Assembly: GCF_027924905.1 (NCBI RefSeq) | Contig: NZ_AP027055.1 | Location: forward strand, 2,418,001 to 2,482,000 | Source: Limnohabitans sp. INBF002 | Lineage (GTDB): Bacteria > Pseudomonadota > Gammaproteobacteria > Burkholderiales > Burkholderiaceae_C | Direction of reading: 5' to 3' | Length of the DNA stretch: 64,000 nucleotides | Part shown: positions 1-9,303 of the stretch, one piece after another | Numbering within the stretch: the first letter of the stretch is position 1 | How the letters are laid out: each line of letters starts with the position of its first letter | Translations under genes and position numbers: made by a program | Notes under the pieces: generated by a model | Seen by the model: only the letters and a program-made list of their open reading frames with translations | Told to the model about the DNA's origin: nothing | The model's database searches: none

Positions 1-636
1 CCAAGGCAAGGCCAAAATCTTGCGCCACTGCCAGGTGTAAGCAATCCAAACAAACAGCACGAGGCCGGGCAACAACAAACCAATCAAGCCCTTACTCAGC
101 ACGCCCAAAGCGCACGCCACAAAACCTGCGCGCGCCCAGTTGGCATGCAAGCCACCTTGATGCATGAAGGCACGGGCAAAGCACCAAATGGCCACCCCCA
201 TCCATGTGGCCACCATCATGTCGGTGTTCACATATTGACCGGCGACCAAAAATGTCATGCTGGTACCCAGCACCCAACCTGCGCGATGCGCCACGTCGGC
301 CCCGGAGAAATGACGCGCGCAGGCCACCATGAGGCCCAGCATCAAACACGCATGTAGCGCCACCACCAAACGCGCAGCCCAAGGCGTTGCGCCAAACACG
401 GCCATGGAGGCCGCTTCGAACCAGTACAAAAGCGGGGGTTTGTGAAAGAAAGGAATGCCATCAATGCGTGGGGTCAACCAGTCGCCACTCATCCACATCC
501 ATCGACCCACTTCCGCGTAACGCCCCTCGTCGGGGATAGAGAGCGGACGCTCGGCGGCCAGGACCAGCAACAACACCGGCAAGAGCCAAAGGCCCCAAGT
601 GCGCCAGCGAGGAGATGCAAAGAAAGAAGAAATCAT
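1..636 (-). CDS. ArnT/PMT-like membrane glycosyltransferase (GT39/GT83), C-terminus cut by window edge
   Basis: The reading frame is open from the ATG at 636 to base 1, giving the first 212 residues of a larger protein whose 3' end lies outside the window. The N-terminus has one hydrophobic helix (about residues 13-28). It is followed by the acidic loop DEGRYAE (36-42), the place where ArnT and PMT enzymes carry their catalytic acidic residue, and then by HKPPLLYW. Further transmembrane stretches follow. Family members transfer a sugar from a polyprenyl-phosphate donor on the periplasmic side of the inner membrane. It starts 7 bp after the ChbG-like gene, so the two are probably co-transcribed. 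The acceptor (lipid A or another glycolipid) cannot be read from this part. Confidence 0.8.
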   Translation of the reverse strand, partial: MISSFFASPRWRTWGLWLLPVLLLVLAAERPLSIPDEGRYAEVGRWMWMSGDWLTPRIDGIPFFHKPPLLYWFEAASMAVFGATPWAARLVVALHACLMLGLMVACARHFSGADVAHRAGWVLGTSMTFLVAGQYVNTDMMVATWMGVAIWCFARAFMHQGGLHANWARAGFVACALGVLSKGLIGLLLPGLVLFVWIAYTWQWRKILALPW

Positions 637-643
637 GTGGGTC

Positions 644-1474
644 TCAAGCTTGTATAAGTTTGCCGCTGCCGCGCACCAAACGCACGCGGGCGTCAAACAT
701 GTGCTGCACAAAATCGTGTCCAGCGAGATAAGCAAACTCTCGCTTGCGTGCAGGACCAATCGCATCGTCCGCCTGTGCCGACACAGCTGGGTGACACATG
801 ATGAGGGCGGTTTTGTCTGCTGGTAAGTGCGCGAGCCAGCCTTGCATGTGGCGTGCGTAGTCGTCCATGCCCCCCTCAAAACCGTAGGCACCCGACAGCG
901 GCCCCACCGTGGGCCATGCGTGGTGCTGGGCCCATTTGGCGAACGCTGTTGCCCCCATGGCAGAGATGACTTTGGCCTTGAGCCCAGGTTGTGCGACTTG
1001 CGACACGCGTAGCCAAGGACGCTGGGCGGTATGGCCATAACGGCGCATCAGCACCTCGACCAAGGCATGACGAAAGACCGCAAATTGCTGGATGTGTTGG
1101 TGGCCATCGATGTGATCGGGGGGCGCTTGCCACAAAGCCTCAAAGGCATCAAGCTGTCGTTCAATTTCGTCTTCAATGCTTTGTTGGTTGTAGAGGCGTA
1201 GCGCAGCCCGCAGCATGACCGCACCCAAGCGGTCGCCGTGCCCTGCTTCCATCGCAAAGCTGCTGGTCCAATCCAAATGCACCCCCACGTCCAAGCGCTC
1301 ACGCATGTCACGCAGGGCCGCCACATCTTCAGCCCAACGGGGCGACAAGCTCATCACGCTGGTGGCGCTCAAGCGACCGAGCACAGCCAAAGCAACGATG
1401 CCTTGCGATACGGGTGCATTCAGCGCGTAGTCGTCTGCACACAGCACGACGTCTTTGATGTGATCGAACGTCAT
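644..1474 (-). CDS. ChbG/HpnK (YdjC) family carbohydrate deacetylase
   Basis: The 276-residue protein has the YdjC-fold metal site: ADDYALN near residues 13-19 (Asp14/Asp15), His66 in VGVHLDW and His127 in DGHQH. Family members remove acetyl groups from N-acetylated sugars (ChbG on diacetylchitobiose) or from hopanoid sugars (HpnK). The start ATG overlaps the stop of the upstream lysR by 4 bp (ATGA), and a membrane glycosyltransferase follows 7 bp downstream. This context suggests deacetylation of a lipid-linked or surface sugar rather than chitin catabolism, which is inference. No hopanoid genes are visible nearby. Confidence 0.8.
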   Translation of the reverse strand: MTFDHIKDVVLCADDYALNAPVSQGIVALAVLGRLSATSVMSLSPRWAEDVAALRDMRERLDVGVHLDWTSSFAMEAGHGDRLGAVMLRAALRLYNQQSIEDEIERQLDAFEALWQAPPDHIDGHQHIQQFAVFRHALVEVLMRRYGHTAQRPWLRVSQVAQPGLKAKVISAMGATAFAKWAQHHAWPTVGPLSGAYGFEGGMDDYARHMQGWLAHLPADKTALIMCHPAVSAQADDAIGPARKREFAYLAGHDFVQHMFDARVRLVRGSGKLIQA

Positions 1475-2412
1475 GCAGCCGAACTCCAGTAACTCGCATG
1501 ACCGTAGTGGTCTTTGAGAAAATCAATCCACAAGCGCAAGCGCAGGGGCAGGTGTTTGCGCTGCGAGAACACCGCATAAATTCCGTTGGGAGGTGCGGCG
1601 AATTCTTCCAATACAGGCACCAATTGCCCACTGCTGATTTCAGACTCCACCTCCCACGTGCTGCGCCATGCAATGCCGTGGCCCGCCAAACACCAGTCAT
1701 GCAGCACTTGGCCGTCTGAGCAATCCATAGGTCCACTGGGGCGCAGGTGAATCACCTCATGGGTTTGGCTGTCGATGCGCTTGCCCGTCACAGGCACACG
1801 GAACGCCCAGCCGCGTGTTTGTGATGCATCGCTGGAAAGCGTCAAGCATTTGAAGCGCATCAAGTCACTCGGCACTTTGGGGGTGCCGTAGCGTTTTAAA
1901 AATTCGGGGGTGGCCACACACAAGCGGCGGTTGTCGGCCATGCGCACACTCACCAACGATGAGTCGGGCAAATCGCCCACGCGCACAGCACAATCAAAAC
2001 CTTCGGCGGCCAAGTCGACCACACGGTCGCTCAGATTGAGTGACACCGTCACATCGGGGTGCATGCTGTGAAACTTGGGCACCAACGGAGCCACATGACG
2101 ACGGCCAAAACCTGCAGGCGCGGTAATACGCAAGTGTCCACTGGCTTTAAGGCCACCCGCACTGACGCTCGCTTCGGCATTGGCCACATCGGCCAGCAAG
2201 CGTTGACAGTCTTCGAGGAATGCCGTGCCTTCGTGTGTGAGCGTGATGCGTCGCGTGGTGCGCACCAAGAGCTTGACGCCCAAGTGCGTTTCTAAGCTGT
2301 CCAAGCGACGCCCCATGATGGCGGGTGCCACGCCCTCGGCTTTGGCCGCAGCGGTCAAGCTGCCCTTCAAGGCCACCGACACAAAAGACTCAAAGGCTTT
2401 GAGTTTGTCCAT
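1471..2412 (-). CDS. LysR-family transcriptional regulator
   Basis: The 313-residue protein has an N-terminal winged helix-turn-helix (about residues 4-62, with LTAAAKAEGV as the first HTH helix) and a C-terminal LysR substrate-binding domain. The Arg-rich wing RTTRRITLT is typical of the subgroup often labelled AaeR/DmlR-like. Unusually for a LysR gene it lies at the head of what looks like an operon, overlapping the ChbG-like gene by 4 bp. It is also divergent from the TehA-like gene with only 51 bp between them, so it could regulate either side. The effector is unknown. Confidence 0.9.
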   Translation of the reverse strand: MDKLKAFESFVSVALKGSLTAAAKAEGVAPAIMGRRLDSLETHLGVKLLVRTTRRITLTHEGTAFLEDCQRLLADVANAEASVSAGGLKASGHLRITAPAGFGRRHVAPLVPKFHSMHPDVTVSLNLSDRVVDLAAEGFDCAVRVGDLPDSSLVSVRMADNRRLCVATPEFLKRYGTPKVPSDLMRFKCLTLSSDASQTRGWAFRVPVTGKRIDSQTHEVIHLRPSGPMDCSDGQVLHDWCLAGHGIAWRSTWEVESEISSGQLVPVLEEFAAPPNGIYAVFSQRKHLPLRLRLWIDFLKDHYGHASYWSSAA

Positions 2413-2463
2413 GCATCAATTATCCACGGGCGTGAAAGCGGCTCCCAACCTAAAATCAGCTGC

Positions 2464-3492
2464 ATGAATACCCAAGCGCCTACGCATCAACCCAGCCGAA
2501 TCACCCGCGCGATTGCGCTGTTAGAGCACCTCGCACCCGCATGGTTTGCCATGGTCATGGGCTGGTGTGGTTTGTCACTCGCGTGGTTGCGCGCCACCGA
2601 TGTGTTGGGCGACACCGCCCTTGGCTTAGGACTGGTGGGCTCTCTTTTTGCCCTATTTGTATTTGTCTTGCTGTGCATTTCATGCGTGGTGCGTTTGACG
2701 TTTCACCCCAACGCCGTGGCGGCAGATATGCGTCACCCTGTGCGTCACGCCTTCATGGCGACCTTGCCTATTTCTATTATGTTGTTGGCAACCTTAGGCA
2801 TCCATTTGTTTTGGGGCACAGACCGCACGCTCGACACAGCGATGACGTTTCTGTGGTGCGTGGGTTCGATCTTAGAAATTGTGGCCACGGTGTGGGTGGT
2901 TGAACGCTGGCTCAACAACGCTGAGAACGGTGGTTTGCAGTGGAGCACATTCACCCCTGTGTTTTTCGTTCCCGTGGTGGGCAATGTGCTCGCACCACTC
3001 GGCGGTGTGAGCATTGGCTTAGAAGCATGGGCCACCGCTCAGTTTGGCGTGGGCGTATTTTTGTGGCTCGTGTTGCAAACCTTGTTGTTTGTTCGTTTGG
3101 CCCAAGCCGGCCCCCTGCCTGCGCGCCTAGCGCCCAGTTGGTTCATCACGCTGGTGCCCCCATCCATTGGAGGCTTGAGCTTGTTGCAACTGGATGCGCC
3201 TTTAACTTTGGTATGGATGGCGTGGGGGATTGGTGTATTCTTTTTGATACTGGCGTCGACACAAGTAAACATCATTCGCGAACAACCTTTCAGCATGGCC
3301 AACTGGGGCATGAGCTTTCCGCTGGCTGCCTTCACCTCACTCACTTTGCGTATGACGCAGGCGCCCGGCGGTGCTTGGTTGCAAATGCCAGCCACCTTGC
3401 TGTTGGCGATCACATCGCTGTTAATTTTGAGCTTAACTCTCAGCACATGGCGTGGCTTGCGCCATGGTCAATTGCTGGTGCCTGAGAAGTAA
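2464..3492 (+). CDS. TehA/SLAC1-family (TDT) membrane transporter
   Basis: The 342-residue polytopic protein has about ten hydrophobic helices. The first carries the pattern LAPAWFAMVMGWCGLSLAW (residues 23-41), typical of the tellurite-resistance/dicarboxylate (TDT) family. Relatives include the anion channel TehA and the plant SLAC1 channels; some relatives carry malate or sulfite. It is divergent from a lysR gene 51 bp away, a common arrangement for regulated transporters. Downstream is malate synthase G after 131 bp, but nothing shows that they share a transcript. Substrate is not assigned. Confidence 0.8.
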   Translation: MNTQAPTHQPSRITRAIALLEHLAPAWFAMVMGWCGLSLAWLRATDVLGDTALGLGLVGSLFALFVFVLLCISCVVRLTFHPNAVAADMRHPVRHAFMATLPISIMLLATLGIHLFWGTDRTLDTAMTFLWCVGSILEIVATVWVVERWLNNAENGGLQWSTFTPVFFVPVVGNVLAPLGGVSIGLEAWATAQFGVGVFLWLVLQTLLFVRLAQAGPLPARLAPSWFITLVPPSIGGLSLLQLDAPLTLVWMAWGIGVFFLILASTQVNIIREQPFSMANWGMSFPLAAFTSLTLRMTQAPGGAWLQMPATLLLAITSLLILSLTLSTWRGLRHGQLLVPEK

Positions 3493-3623
3493 AAACACAG
3501 CCACAAAGGATTACCACCCTATTTGTCACGACAGCCCAAAAGCTGGCGATGCAATCACCCCAGTGCAATCCAATAAGATTCGTCCTGATTTCCCCTTTTT
3601 GATTTATCCAGAGAGACCTCACC

Positions 3624-5843
3624 ATGAGCCAAGACACCACCAAGCGCACCCAAGTGCGCAGCTTGCAAGTTGCCACCAACTTGTACAAATTCATCGAGAC
3701 CAAAGTGTTGCCCGACACCGGCGTGAGCAGCGATAAATTCTGGAAGGGTTTCGACGCCATCGTGCAAGACTTGGCGCCGAAAAACATTGCCCTGTTGGCA
3801 GAGCGTGACCGCCTGCAAACCGAGATGGACACATGGCACAGCGCCAACCCAGGCCCCATCAAAAACATGAAGGCCTATCGCAAGTTCTTGGAAAAAATTG
3901 GCTACCTCGTGCCACAACCCGACAAGGTCAAAGCCACCACCAAAAATGTCGACGCTGAATTGGCCCTGCAAGCTGGCCCACAACTGGTGGTGCCCGTGCT
4001 CAATGCACGTTACGCCTTGAACGCGGCCAACGCACGTTGGGGCTCTTTGTATGACGCCTTGTATGGCACAGACGCCATCCCAGAAAAAGGCGGCGCAGAA
4101 AAAACCGCGGGCTACAACCCCAAGCGCGGCGCCAAGGTCATTGCCTATGCACGTCACGTGCTGGACCGCACCGTGCCTTTGAAAAGCGGCTCGCATGTCG
4201 ACTCCACAGGCTACGCCGTGGTGAACGGCGAATTGGTCGTCACCCTCAAAGGCGGCAAGACCACCAAGCTGGCCAAGGCCGCTCAGTTTGTGGGCTTCCA
4301 AGGCAAGATGTCTGAGCCATCGTCGGTGCTGTTCGTGCACAACGGCTTGCACCTTGATTTGCAAATCAACCGCAACACCCCCATCGGCGCGACAGACCCA
4401 GCCGGTGTGAGCGACTTGGTGGTGGAAGCTGCCTTGTCGACCATCCTCGACTTGGAAGACTCTGTGGCCGTCGTGGACGCTGACGACAAAGTGCTGGCCT
4501 ACAGCAACTGGTTGGGCATCGTCAAAGGCACCTTGACCGAGACGGTTGAAAAAGGTGGCAAAACGTTCACACGTGGTTTGAACGCCGACCGCGAATACAA
4601 AGGCAAAGACGGCCAGCCCGTCAAATTGCACGGCCGCTCATTGCTGTTCCTTCGCAACGTGGGCCACTTGATGACCAACCCCGCCATTCTTTACAAAGGC
4701 AAAGACGGCGCGATGCACGAAATCCCAGAGGGCATCTTGGACGCTGTGGTCACCACGACCATCGCTTTGCACGACTTGCAAGGCCACGGCAAAAAAGGCA
4801 TCCGCAACTCACGCACAGGCTCTGTCTACATCGTCAAACCCAAAATGCACGGCCCCACCGAAGTGGCGTTTGCTTGCGAGTTGTTTGGTCGCGTTGAGAA
4901 GGTTTTGGGCTTGTCAGACAGCACCGTCAAGCTGGGCATCATGGACGAAGAGCGCCGCACCAGCGTGAACTTGAAAGCCTGTATCGCCGCAGCGGCCAGC
5001 CGCGTGGCGTTCATCAACACCGGCTTCTTGGATCGCACCGGCGACGAGATGCACACCGCCATGCAAGCAGGCCCCATGTTGCGCAAAGGCGATATGAAAA
5101 CCAGCGCATGGATTCAAGCCTACGAGAAGAACAACGTGTTGGCTGGCTTGTCATGCGGCTTGCGCGGCAAGGCGCAAATCGGCAAAGGCATGTGGGCCAT
5201 GCCCGACTTGATGGCCGAGATGCTGAAGCAAAAAATTGGTCACCCCAAAGCAGGTGCCAACACCGCATGGGTGCCAAGCCCCACCGCGGCTGTGTTGCAC
5301 GCCATGCACTACCACCAAGTCAAAGTGGTCGAGGTGCAAAAAGAGTTGGAGAAGGTCGACTACAACAAAGTACGCGACAGCCTCTTGAACGACTTGTTGC
5401 AAGTGCCTGTCACAGCCAACCCCAACTGGAAGCCTGCTGAGAAGCAACAAGAGTTGGACAACAACGTGCAAGGTATCTTGGGCTATGTGGTGCGTTGGGT
5501 CGACCAAGGCGTGGGCTGCTCCAAAGTGCCAGACATCCACAACGTGGGCCTGATGGAAGACCGCGCCACCTTGCGTATTTCTAGCCAACACATCGCCAAC
5601 TGGTTGCACCACGGCGTGGTCACACCGGCTGAAGTGAAAGACACCTTCAAGCGCATGGCGTCCGTGGTGGACAAGCAAAACGCGGGCGACAAGGCTTACC
5701 AAAAAATGGCGGGCCGCTTTGCCAAAGCACCTGCTTACCAAGCCGCCCTCGACTTGGTGTTCAAAGGCAAAGAGCAGCCTAGCGGCTACACCGAGCCTTT
5801 GCTGCACGCATGGCGCCTCAAAGTGAAGGCCGGTCAAGCCTAA
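3624..5843 (+). CDS. glcB: malate synthase G
   Basis: Malate synthase G condenses glyoxylate with acetyl-CoA to give malate, completing the glyoxylate shunt or glycolate assimilation in the cytoplasm. At 739 residues it is close to the usual 720-730 for the G isoform and much longer than isoform A. Visible landmarks are [13 protein letters not shown], the MDEERRTS and [12 protein letters not shown] segments around the Mg2+ ligands, and [12 protein letters not shown] near residue 646, whose Asp corresponds to the catalytic base (Asp631 in E. coli GlcB). It looks monocistronic: an intrinsic terminator follows directly and no glc oxidase genes are adjacent. Start chosen at the ATG preceded by GAGAGACC. 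Confidence 0.96.
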   Translation: MSQDTTKRTQVRSLQVATNLYKFIETKVLPDTGVSSDKFWKGFDAIVQDLAPKNIALLAERDRLQTEMDTWHSANPGPIKNMKAYRKFLEKIGYLVPQPDKVKATTKNVDAELALQAGPQLVVPVLNARYALNAANARWGSLYDALYGTDAIPEKGGAEKTAGYNPKRGAKVIAYARHVLDRTVPLKSGSHVDSTGYAVVNGELVVTLKGGKTTKLAKAAQFVGFQGKMSEPSSVLFVHNGLHLDLQINRNTPIGATDPAGVSDLVVEAALSTILDLEDSVAVVDADDKVLAYSNWLGIVKGTLTETVEKGGKTFTRGLNADREYKGKDGQPVKLHGRSLLFLRNVGHLMTNPAILYKGKDGAMHEIPEGILDAVVTTTIALHDLQGHGKKGIRNSRTGSVYIVKPKMHGPTEVAFACELFGRVEKVLGLSDSTVKLGIMDEERRTSVNLKACIAAAASRVAFINTGFLDRTGDEMHTAMQAGPMLRKGDMKTSAWIQAYEKNNVLAGLSCGLRGKAQIGKGMWAMPDLMAEMLKQKIGHPKAGANTAWVPSPTAAVLHAMHYHQVKVVEVQKELEKVDYNKVRDSLLNDLLQVPVTANPNWKPAEKQQELDNNVQGILGYVVRWVDQGVGCSKVPDIHNVGLMEDRATLRISSQHIANWLHHGVVTPAEVKDTFKRMASVVDKQNAGDKAYQKMAGRFAKAPAYQAALDLVFKGKEQPSGYTEPLLHAWRLKVKAGQA

Positions 5844-5865
5844 TCACGGCTGCGTGAAGCAAAAG

Positions 5866-5892
5866 AAAACGGCTCCTACGGGAGCCGTTTTT
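5866..5892 (+). terminator. intrinsic terminator of glcB
   Basis: The stem CGGCTCC/GGAGCCG with tetraloop TACG is flanked by an A-run upstream and TTTTT downstream. It lies 23 bp after the glcB stop codon. Confidence 0.9.
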
Positions 5893-5945
5893 CATGGGCA
5901 CTGCGAACTATGATTGCGTATTCCATTTTCGATTGAGCCCTTGCC

Positions 5946-6341
5946 ATGACACATCCCTTGATTAGCTCCACCCTACGCTTTGCTCTGCGCACCGTGATTG
6001 GCTTGGTGTTGACCGTGCTGATTGCTGTGGGCGTGTACTTGCTGTTCTCGTACCACTTCACCTACTCCAAGGGCGAGAGCGTGGGTTTTGTGCAAAAGCT
6101 CTCTTACAAAGGCTGGATCTGTAAAACATGGGAAGGCGAACAAATTCGGGCTTTAGCCACCCTCCCTGCCATTCCAGAAAAGTTTGCATTCACCGTACGA
6201 GATGATGCGGTGGCTGACCAAATCAACAAACACATTGGTCAAAAAGTGGTGATGGAATACGAGCAACACAAAGGCTTGCCGACCTGTTTTGGCGAGACCG
6301 AATACTTCATCACCAAAGTCACGCCGGCGCCTGGCGAATAA
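5946..6341 (+). CDS. conserved membrane-anchored protein of unknown function
   Basis: The 131-residue protein has one N-terminal transmembrane helix (about residues 16-35) and a small soluble domain with the conserved-looking stretches KLSYKGWICKTWEGE and CFGETEYF (two cysteines). Similar small proteins in other bacteria are sometimes mislabelled 6-phosphogluconate dehydrogenase; it has no such domain. The soluble part is probably periplasmic, because the segment before the helix is basic and short. It follows the glcB terminator and is convergent with the photolyase-like gene. No function is proposed. Confidence 0.7.
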   Translation: MTHPLISSTLRFALRTVIGLVLTVLIAVGVYLLFSYHFTYSKGESVGFVQKLSYKGWICKTWEGEQIRALATLPAIPEKFAFTVRDDAVADQINKHIGQKVVMEYEQHKGLPTCFGETEYFITKVTPAPGE

Positions 6342-6358
6342 GGCGCATCAAGCCGCGT

Positions 6359-7561
6359 TTAAGACGCGGGTGGTCGCGCAGGCAGCGGGTACACCAACTG
6401 CTGCAAGTGCCGCACGTTCTTGTTCACCTGCACCCACCATTTGCTGAACGAATCCATCGGCTTGTCGAGGTGCCGGAACAGGCGTGGTGCAGGTCGCAAT
6501 TGCACATGACCTGCAGCAAGGTCTGGCAAACACAAATGCGCCACGGTTTGCACACTTTGCGCATGGGCCAATGCGGCCAACACCTCGTCAGCAGAACCAA
6601 ACCAACGGTGCGGCGTGAGTGCCGTCATGCGTTCACCCACAAAGTGCCAACGCAAAGCATTCCATGGATGCGCTTGCGTGTGCTCTGCAAATGCCACGGC
6701 CACGCACACCACATCCGCAGGTACGTCCTTTGGCAAATCAGCCAGCACCCACGGATGCACCAGCCACACATGTTGGCCCGCCACATCACTTGCCACAGGT
6801 TTTGTAAACCCTAAATCAGCGGGTGGTTCGGAGAACACCACTGGCTCATCCCAAGCCAATTCGTTTTTACGCACTTGCGCCACAGTGGCCGAGCTACGGG
6901 CCAAGATGTCCATCAGCTCGTAGCTCACGTCAATCGATGTGGCGCGGCTGTGCCAAATTTCAGGAGCGAATTTTTCGACGGTGTCGGCGTTGAACAAATA
7001 AGGTTTGTTGCTTCCCGTCGCGGCCACCCATTGCCACCCCAGATAGTTGCTGGCCACATCGCCGTCCAACAAATGGCTGTACATCCAATCGGCGGCCACG
7101 CGCCAATGCACTTTGCGCAAATGCACGATGTAGCTGGCCACCCACAGGCGCGCATGGTTGTGCAAATAACCCGTGGTGTAGAGCATGCGTATGGCGGTGT
7201 CAATCACAGGCACGCGGGTGCAAGCGTGGCGCACATCCTCGGGTAGCTCGGTGCTGTACTCGGACTCTGGCAAGACACCTTCGTGCAAGGACTGCGCAAT
7301 ACCATCACCTAAATGGTGATGCATGTGTTGGAAATATTCGCGCCAGCCCAACTCATAAATCAGCTTGTGCTGTACACCTACGCGGTACTGGTGGTACATG
7401 GCGCTGGCCACATCGGGCACGCTCAAAAAACCATGGGTGAGGTACGGCGACAAATGCGTCACCGCGCCATCCAAGGCGTTGCGGCTGTGCGCATAGTCTT
7501 TGGGGCTGACGTGGTCAAGCCGCAGCTGTGCGGCTTCTGGCGTGGGTGGGAATTCGTACAT
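6359..7561 (-). CDS. photolyase/cryptochrome-like flavoprotein with FAD domain first and alpha/beta domain last
   Basis: Residues 1-200 match the C-terminal FAD-binding half of DNA photolyases: THLSPYLTHG (35-44), ELGWREYF (70-77), GYLHNHARLW (131-140), HWRVAADW (152-159), DGDVASNYLGWQW (166-178) and FNADTVEKFAP (190-200). The trailing Trp residues are those of the electron-transfer chain. Canonical enzymes carry an antenna-binding alpha/beta domain in front of this half; here it is absent. Residues 264-345 instead show a beta-alpha-beta pattern reminiscent of that domain. The frame stays open upstream for another 104 codons, but ATG 7561 is chosen because upstream sequence overlaps the divergent CWC gene and the FAD domain starts here. 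Repair activity is uncertain. Confidence 0.75.
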   Translation of the reverse strand: MYEFPPTPEAAQLRLDHVSPKDYAHSRNALDGAVTHLSPYLTHGFLSVPDVASAMYHQYRVGVQHKLIYELGWREYFQHMHHHLGDGIAQSLHEGVLPESEYSTELPEDVRHACTRVPVIDTAIRMLYTTGYLHNHARLWVASYIVHLRKVHWRVAADWMYSHLLDGDVASNYLGWQWVAATGSNKPYLFNADTVEKFAPEIWHSRATSIDVSYELMDILARSSATVAQVRKNELAWDEPVVFSEPPADLGFTKPVASDVAGQHVWLVHPWVLADLPKDVPADVVCVAVAFAEHTQAHPWNALRWHFVGERMTALTPHRWFGSADEVLAALAHAQSVQTVAHLCLPDLAAGHVQLRPAPRLFRHLDKPMDSFSKWWVQVNKNVRHLQQLVYPLPARPPAS

Positions 7562-7607
7562 ATATTTTTTGTAATTGTGCCTTGTCTGCCTCGCTACACT
7601 GAGGGCT

Positions 7608-7832
7608 ATGCCTAGCCAAATGCCCGCCACCATTGACGCGTGCGCTTGCCCCTTGTGCGGCCAGCCCAACCAGTGCGCCATGGAAATTGCCAAACGCACG
7701 GGACAACCCGTGGCCGCTTGCTGGTGTGTGAACGTGTCTTTCTCACCTGAAGTGCTGACCCAAATACCCGCTGCGGCACAGCGCAAAGCCTGCATTTGCC
7801 AAACGTGCGCCACGAAAGCACAAGATGACTGA
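7608..7832 (+). CDS. cysteine-rich CWC family protein
   Basis: The 74-residue protein has nine cysteines: C12, C14, C17 and C23, the diagnostic CWC at 38-40, and C62, C64 and C67 near the end. This matches the Cys-rich CWC family (PF14375), presumed metal-binding small proteins of unknown role. The ATG at 7608 is preferred; an in-frame start at 7575 would add residues unlike the family. Its stop overlaps the start of the MFS pump by 8 bp, so the two are translationally coupled. Confidence 0.75.
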   Translation: MPSQMPATIDACACPLCGQPNQCAMEIAKRTGQPVAACWCVNVSFSPEVLTQIPAAAQRKACICQTCATKAQDD

Positions 7833-9288
7833 ACGCGGCTCACTGGCAGATTTGCAAAGCCGCTACGGCACACGCCACCGCTGGCTCATGCTCACAACGG
7901 TCATGATTGGCTCCATGGCCGCCATCATGTCGTCCACCATCATGAATGTGGGCATTCCCGATATGAGCGTGCAATTTGGCATTGGCCAAGAGTTGGCGCA
8001 GTGGGTCAGCTCTGGTTTCATGGTGGCGATGACCGTGTCCATGTTGACCACGCCCTGGTTGCTGGCACGTTTTGGCTACCGCACCACGTACATGGGTTGC
8101 ATGTTGCTCTTGCTCACGGCAGGCATCGCAGGTGGCCTCTCCAGCAACTACAACCTCGTGCTTGCGGCACGCGTCGCCGAAGGCTTGGCCGCAGGGGTGG
8201 TGCAACCCATTCCAGCCATCATCATCTTGCGTGCGTTTGACACCTCTGAACAAGGCCGCGCCAACAGCTTCTTTGGCATGGGCGTGGTGTTGGCACCTGC
8301 GATTGGCCCCAGCATCGGCGGTTTGTTGGTGGACTGGATGGGCTGGCGATCCCTGTTCTTCATGGTGGTGCCCTTTTGTTTGGCGTCCATGTGGTTGGCG
8401 CTTCGCTATGTGCCCACCACCGCACCCGGCGGCGTCAGCGCCAACCATGGCAAGCCATCATTGGATATGGCGGGCCTTGCACTCGCCACAGCCGGCACGC
8501 TGTGTTTGTTGAATGGTCTGGTGCAACTGCACAGCGGTGATTTTGCAAGCTCGTTCACCTTAATTGGTGTGTCGGTTTTCAGCGCCGTGGCTTTTGTGAT
8601 GTGGCAACGCAGACAGACCCAACAAGGCGGCGTGCCTTTGATGAACTTGGCTTTGTTTGCGCATCGCCCCTTTGCCATGGGCACCACCGTGGCCTTCATT
8701 TACGGCATTGCCATGTTTGGTTCAACGTATTTACTGCCGGTGTATTTACAACTGGGCTTAGGGCTCTCGCCGAGCCATGTGGGCACCTTGCTGCTGCCTG
8801 CGGGCTTGTTGTTGGCTTTCACCATTGCCATCGTGGGACGCTATTCCAGCACGCACCCAACCCACCTGATGGTGAGCTTTGGTTTGGTGCTGCTGGCGCT
8901 GTCGTTCGCGCTCATGTTGGTGGTGAATTTACAAACTGCGTTGTGGGTGCTGGTGGTGTTGGCAATTTTGGGTCGTGTGGGTTTGGGCTTTATCTTGCCC
9001 TCATTGAACATCGGTGCCATGCGCGGCATGGATGCGAGCTTGATTCCACAAGGCGCTAGCGCCATTAATTTTTTACGCATGCTGGGTGGTGCGGCTGGCG
9101 TGAGCCTGTGCGGCATCTTGCTTGAATGGCGCCTGCGCGTGCATGGCGACTCGTTGACCAACGCCACCACATCCGCCGCACGTTTGACCGCCTTTGACGA
9201 GGTGTTCATCATGCTCGCCGCGGTCTGCTTGCTGGCCCTTTTGGCTGCCTGGCAAATTCGTGCGCCACGCCCACCTCACACCTCTTGA
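7825..9288 (+). CDS. MFS transporter, DHA2/EmrB-type 14-helix drug:H+ antiporter
   Basis: The 487-residue polytopic protein has about 14 hydrophobic helices. The N-terminus (SSTIMNVGIPDM) resembles EmrB-type antiporters, and the motif C region GPSIGGLLVDWMGWRSLFF lies around residues 157-175. The family exports hydrophobic toxic compounds across the inner membrane using the proton gradient. No EmrA-like periplasmic adaptor or outer-membrane factor is adjacent; the only coupled gene is the Cys-rich CWC protein upstream, overlapping by 8 bp. Substrate unknown. Confidence 0.88.
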   Translation: MTERGSLADLQSRYGTRHRWLMLTTVMIGSMAAIMSSTIMNVGIPDMSVQFGIGQELAQWVSSGFMVAMTVSMLTTPWLLARFGYRTTYMGCMLLLLTAGIAGGLSSNYNLVLAARVAEGLAAGVVQPIPAIIILRAFDTSEQGRANSFFGMGVVLAPAIGPSIGGLLVDWMGWRSLFFMVVPFCLASMWLALRYVPTTAPGGVSANHGKPSLDMAGLALATAGTLCLLNGLVQLHSGDFASSFTLIGVSVFSAVAFVMWQRRQTQQGGVPLMNLALFAHRPFAMGTTVAFIYGIAMFGSTYLLPVYLQLGLGLSPSHVGTLLLPAGLLLAFTIAIVGRYSSTHPTHLMVSFGLVLLALSFALMLVVNLQTALWVLVVLAILGRVGLGFILPSLNIGAMRGMDASLIPQGASAINFLRMLGGAAGVSLCGILLEWRLRVHGDSLTNATTSAARLTAFDEVFIMLAAVCLLALLAAWQIRAPRPPHTS

Positions 9289-9303
9289 TTGCGTTGAACC
9301 CAC

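Noticed and set aside
3555-4631. long open frame antisense to malate synthase
   Set aside because: It mirrors the codon bias of glcB; the translation has low complexity with His/Val/Gly runs and no domain pattern.
7562-7873. N-terminal extension of the photolyase-like frame
   Set aside because: It runs over the CWC gene and its own promoter region, and it has no similarity to an antenna domain; the ATG at 7561 starts the FAD domain.
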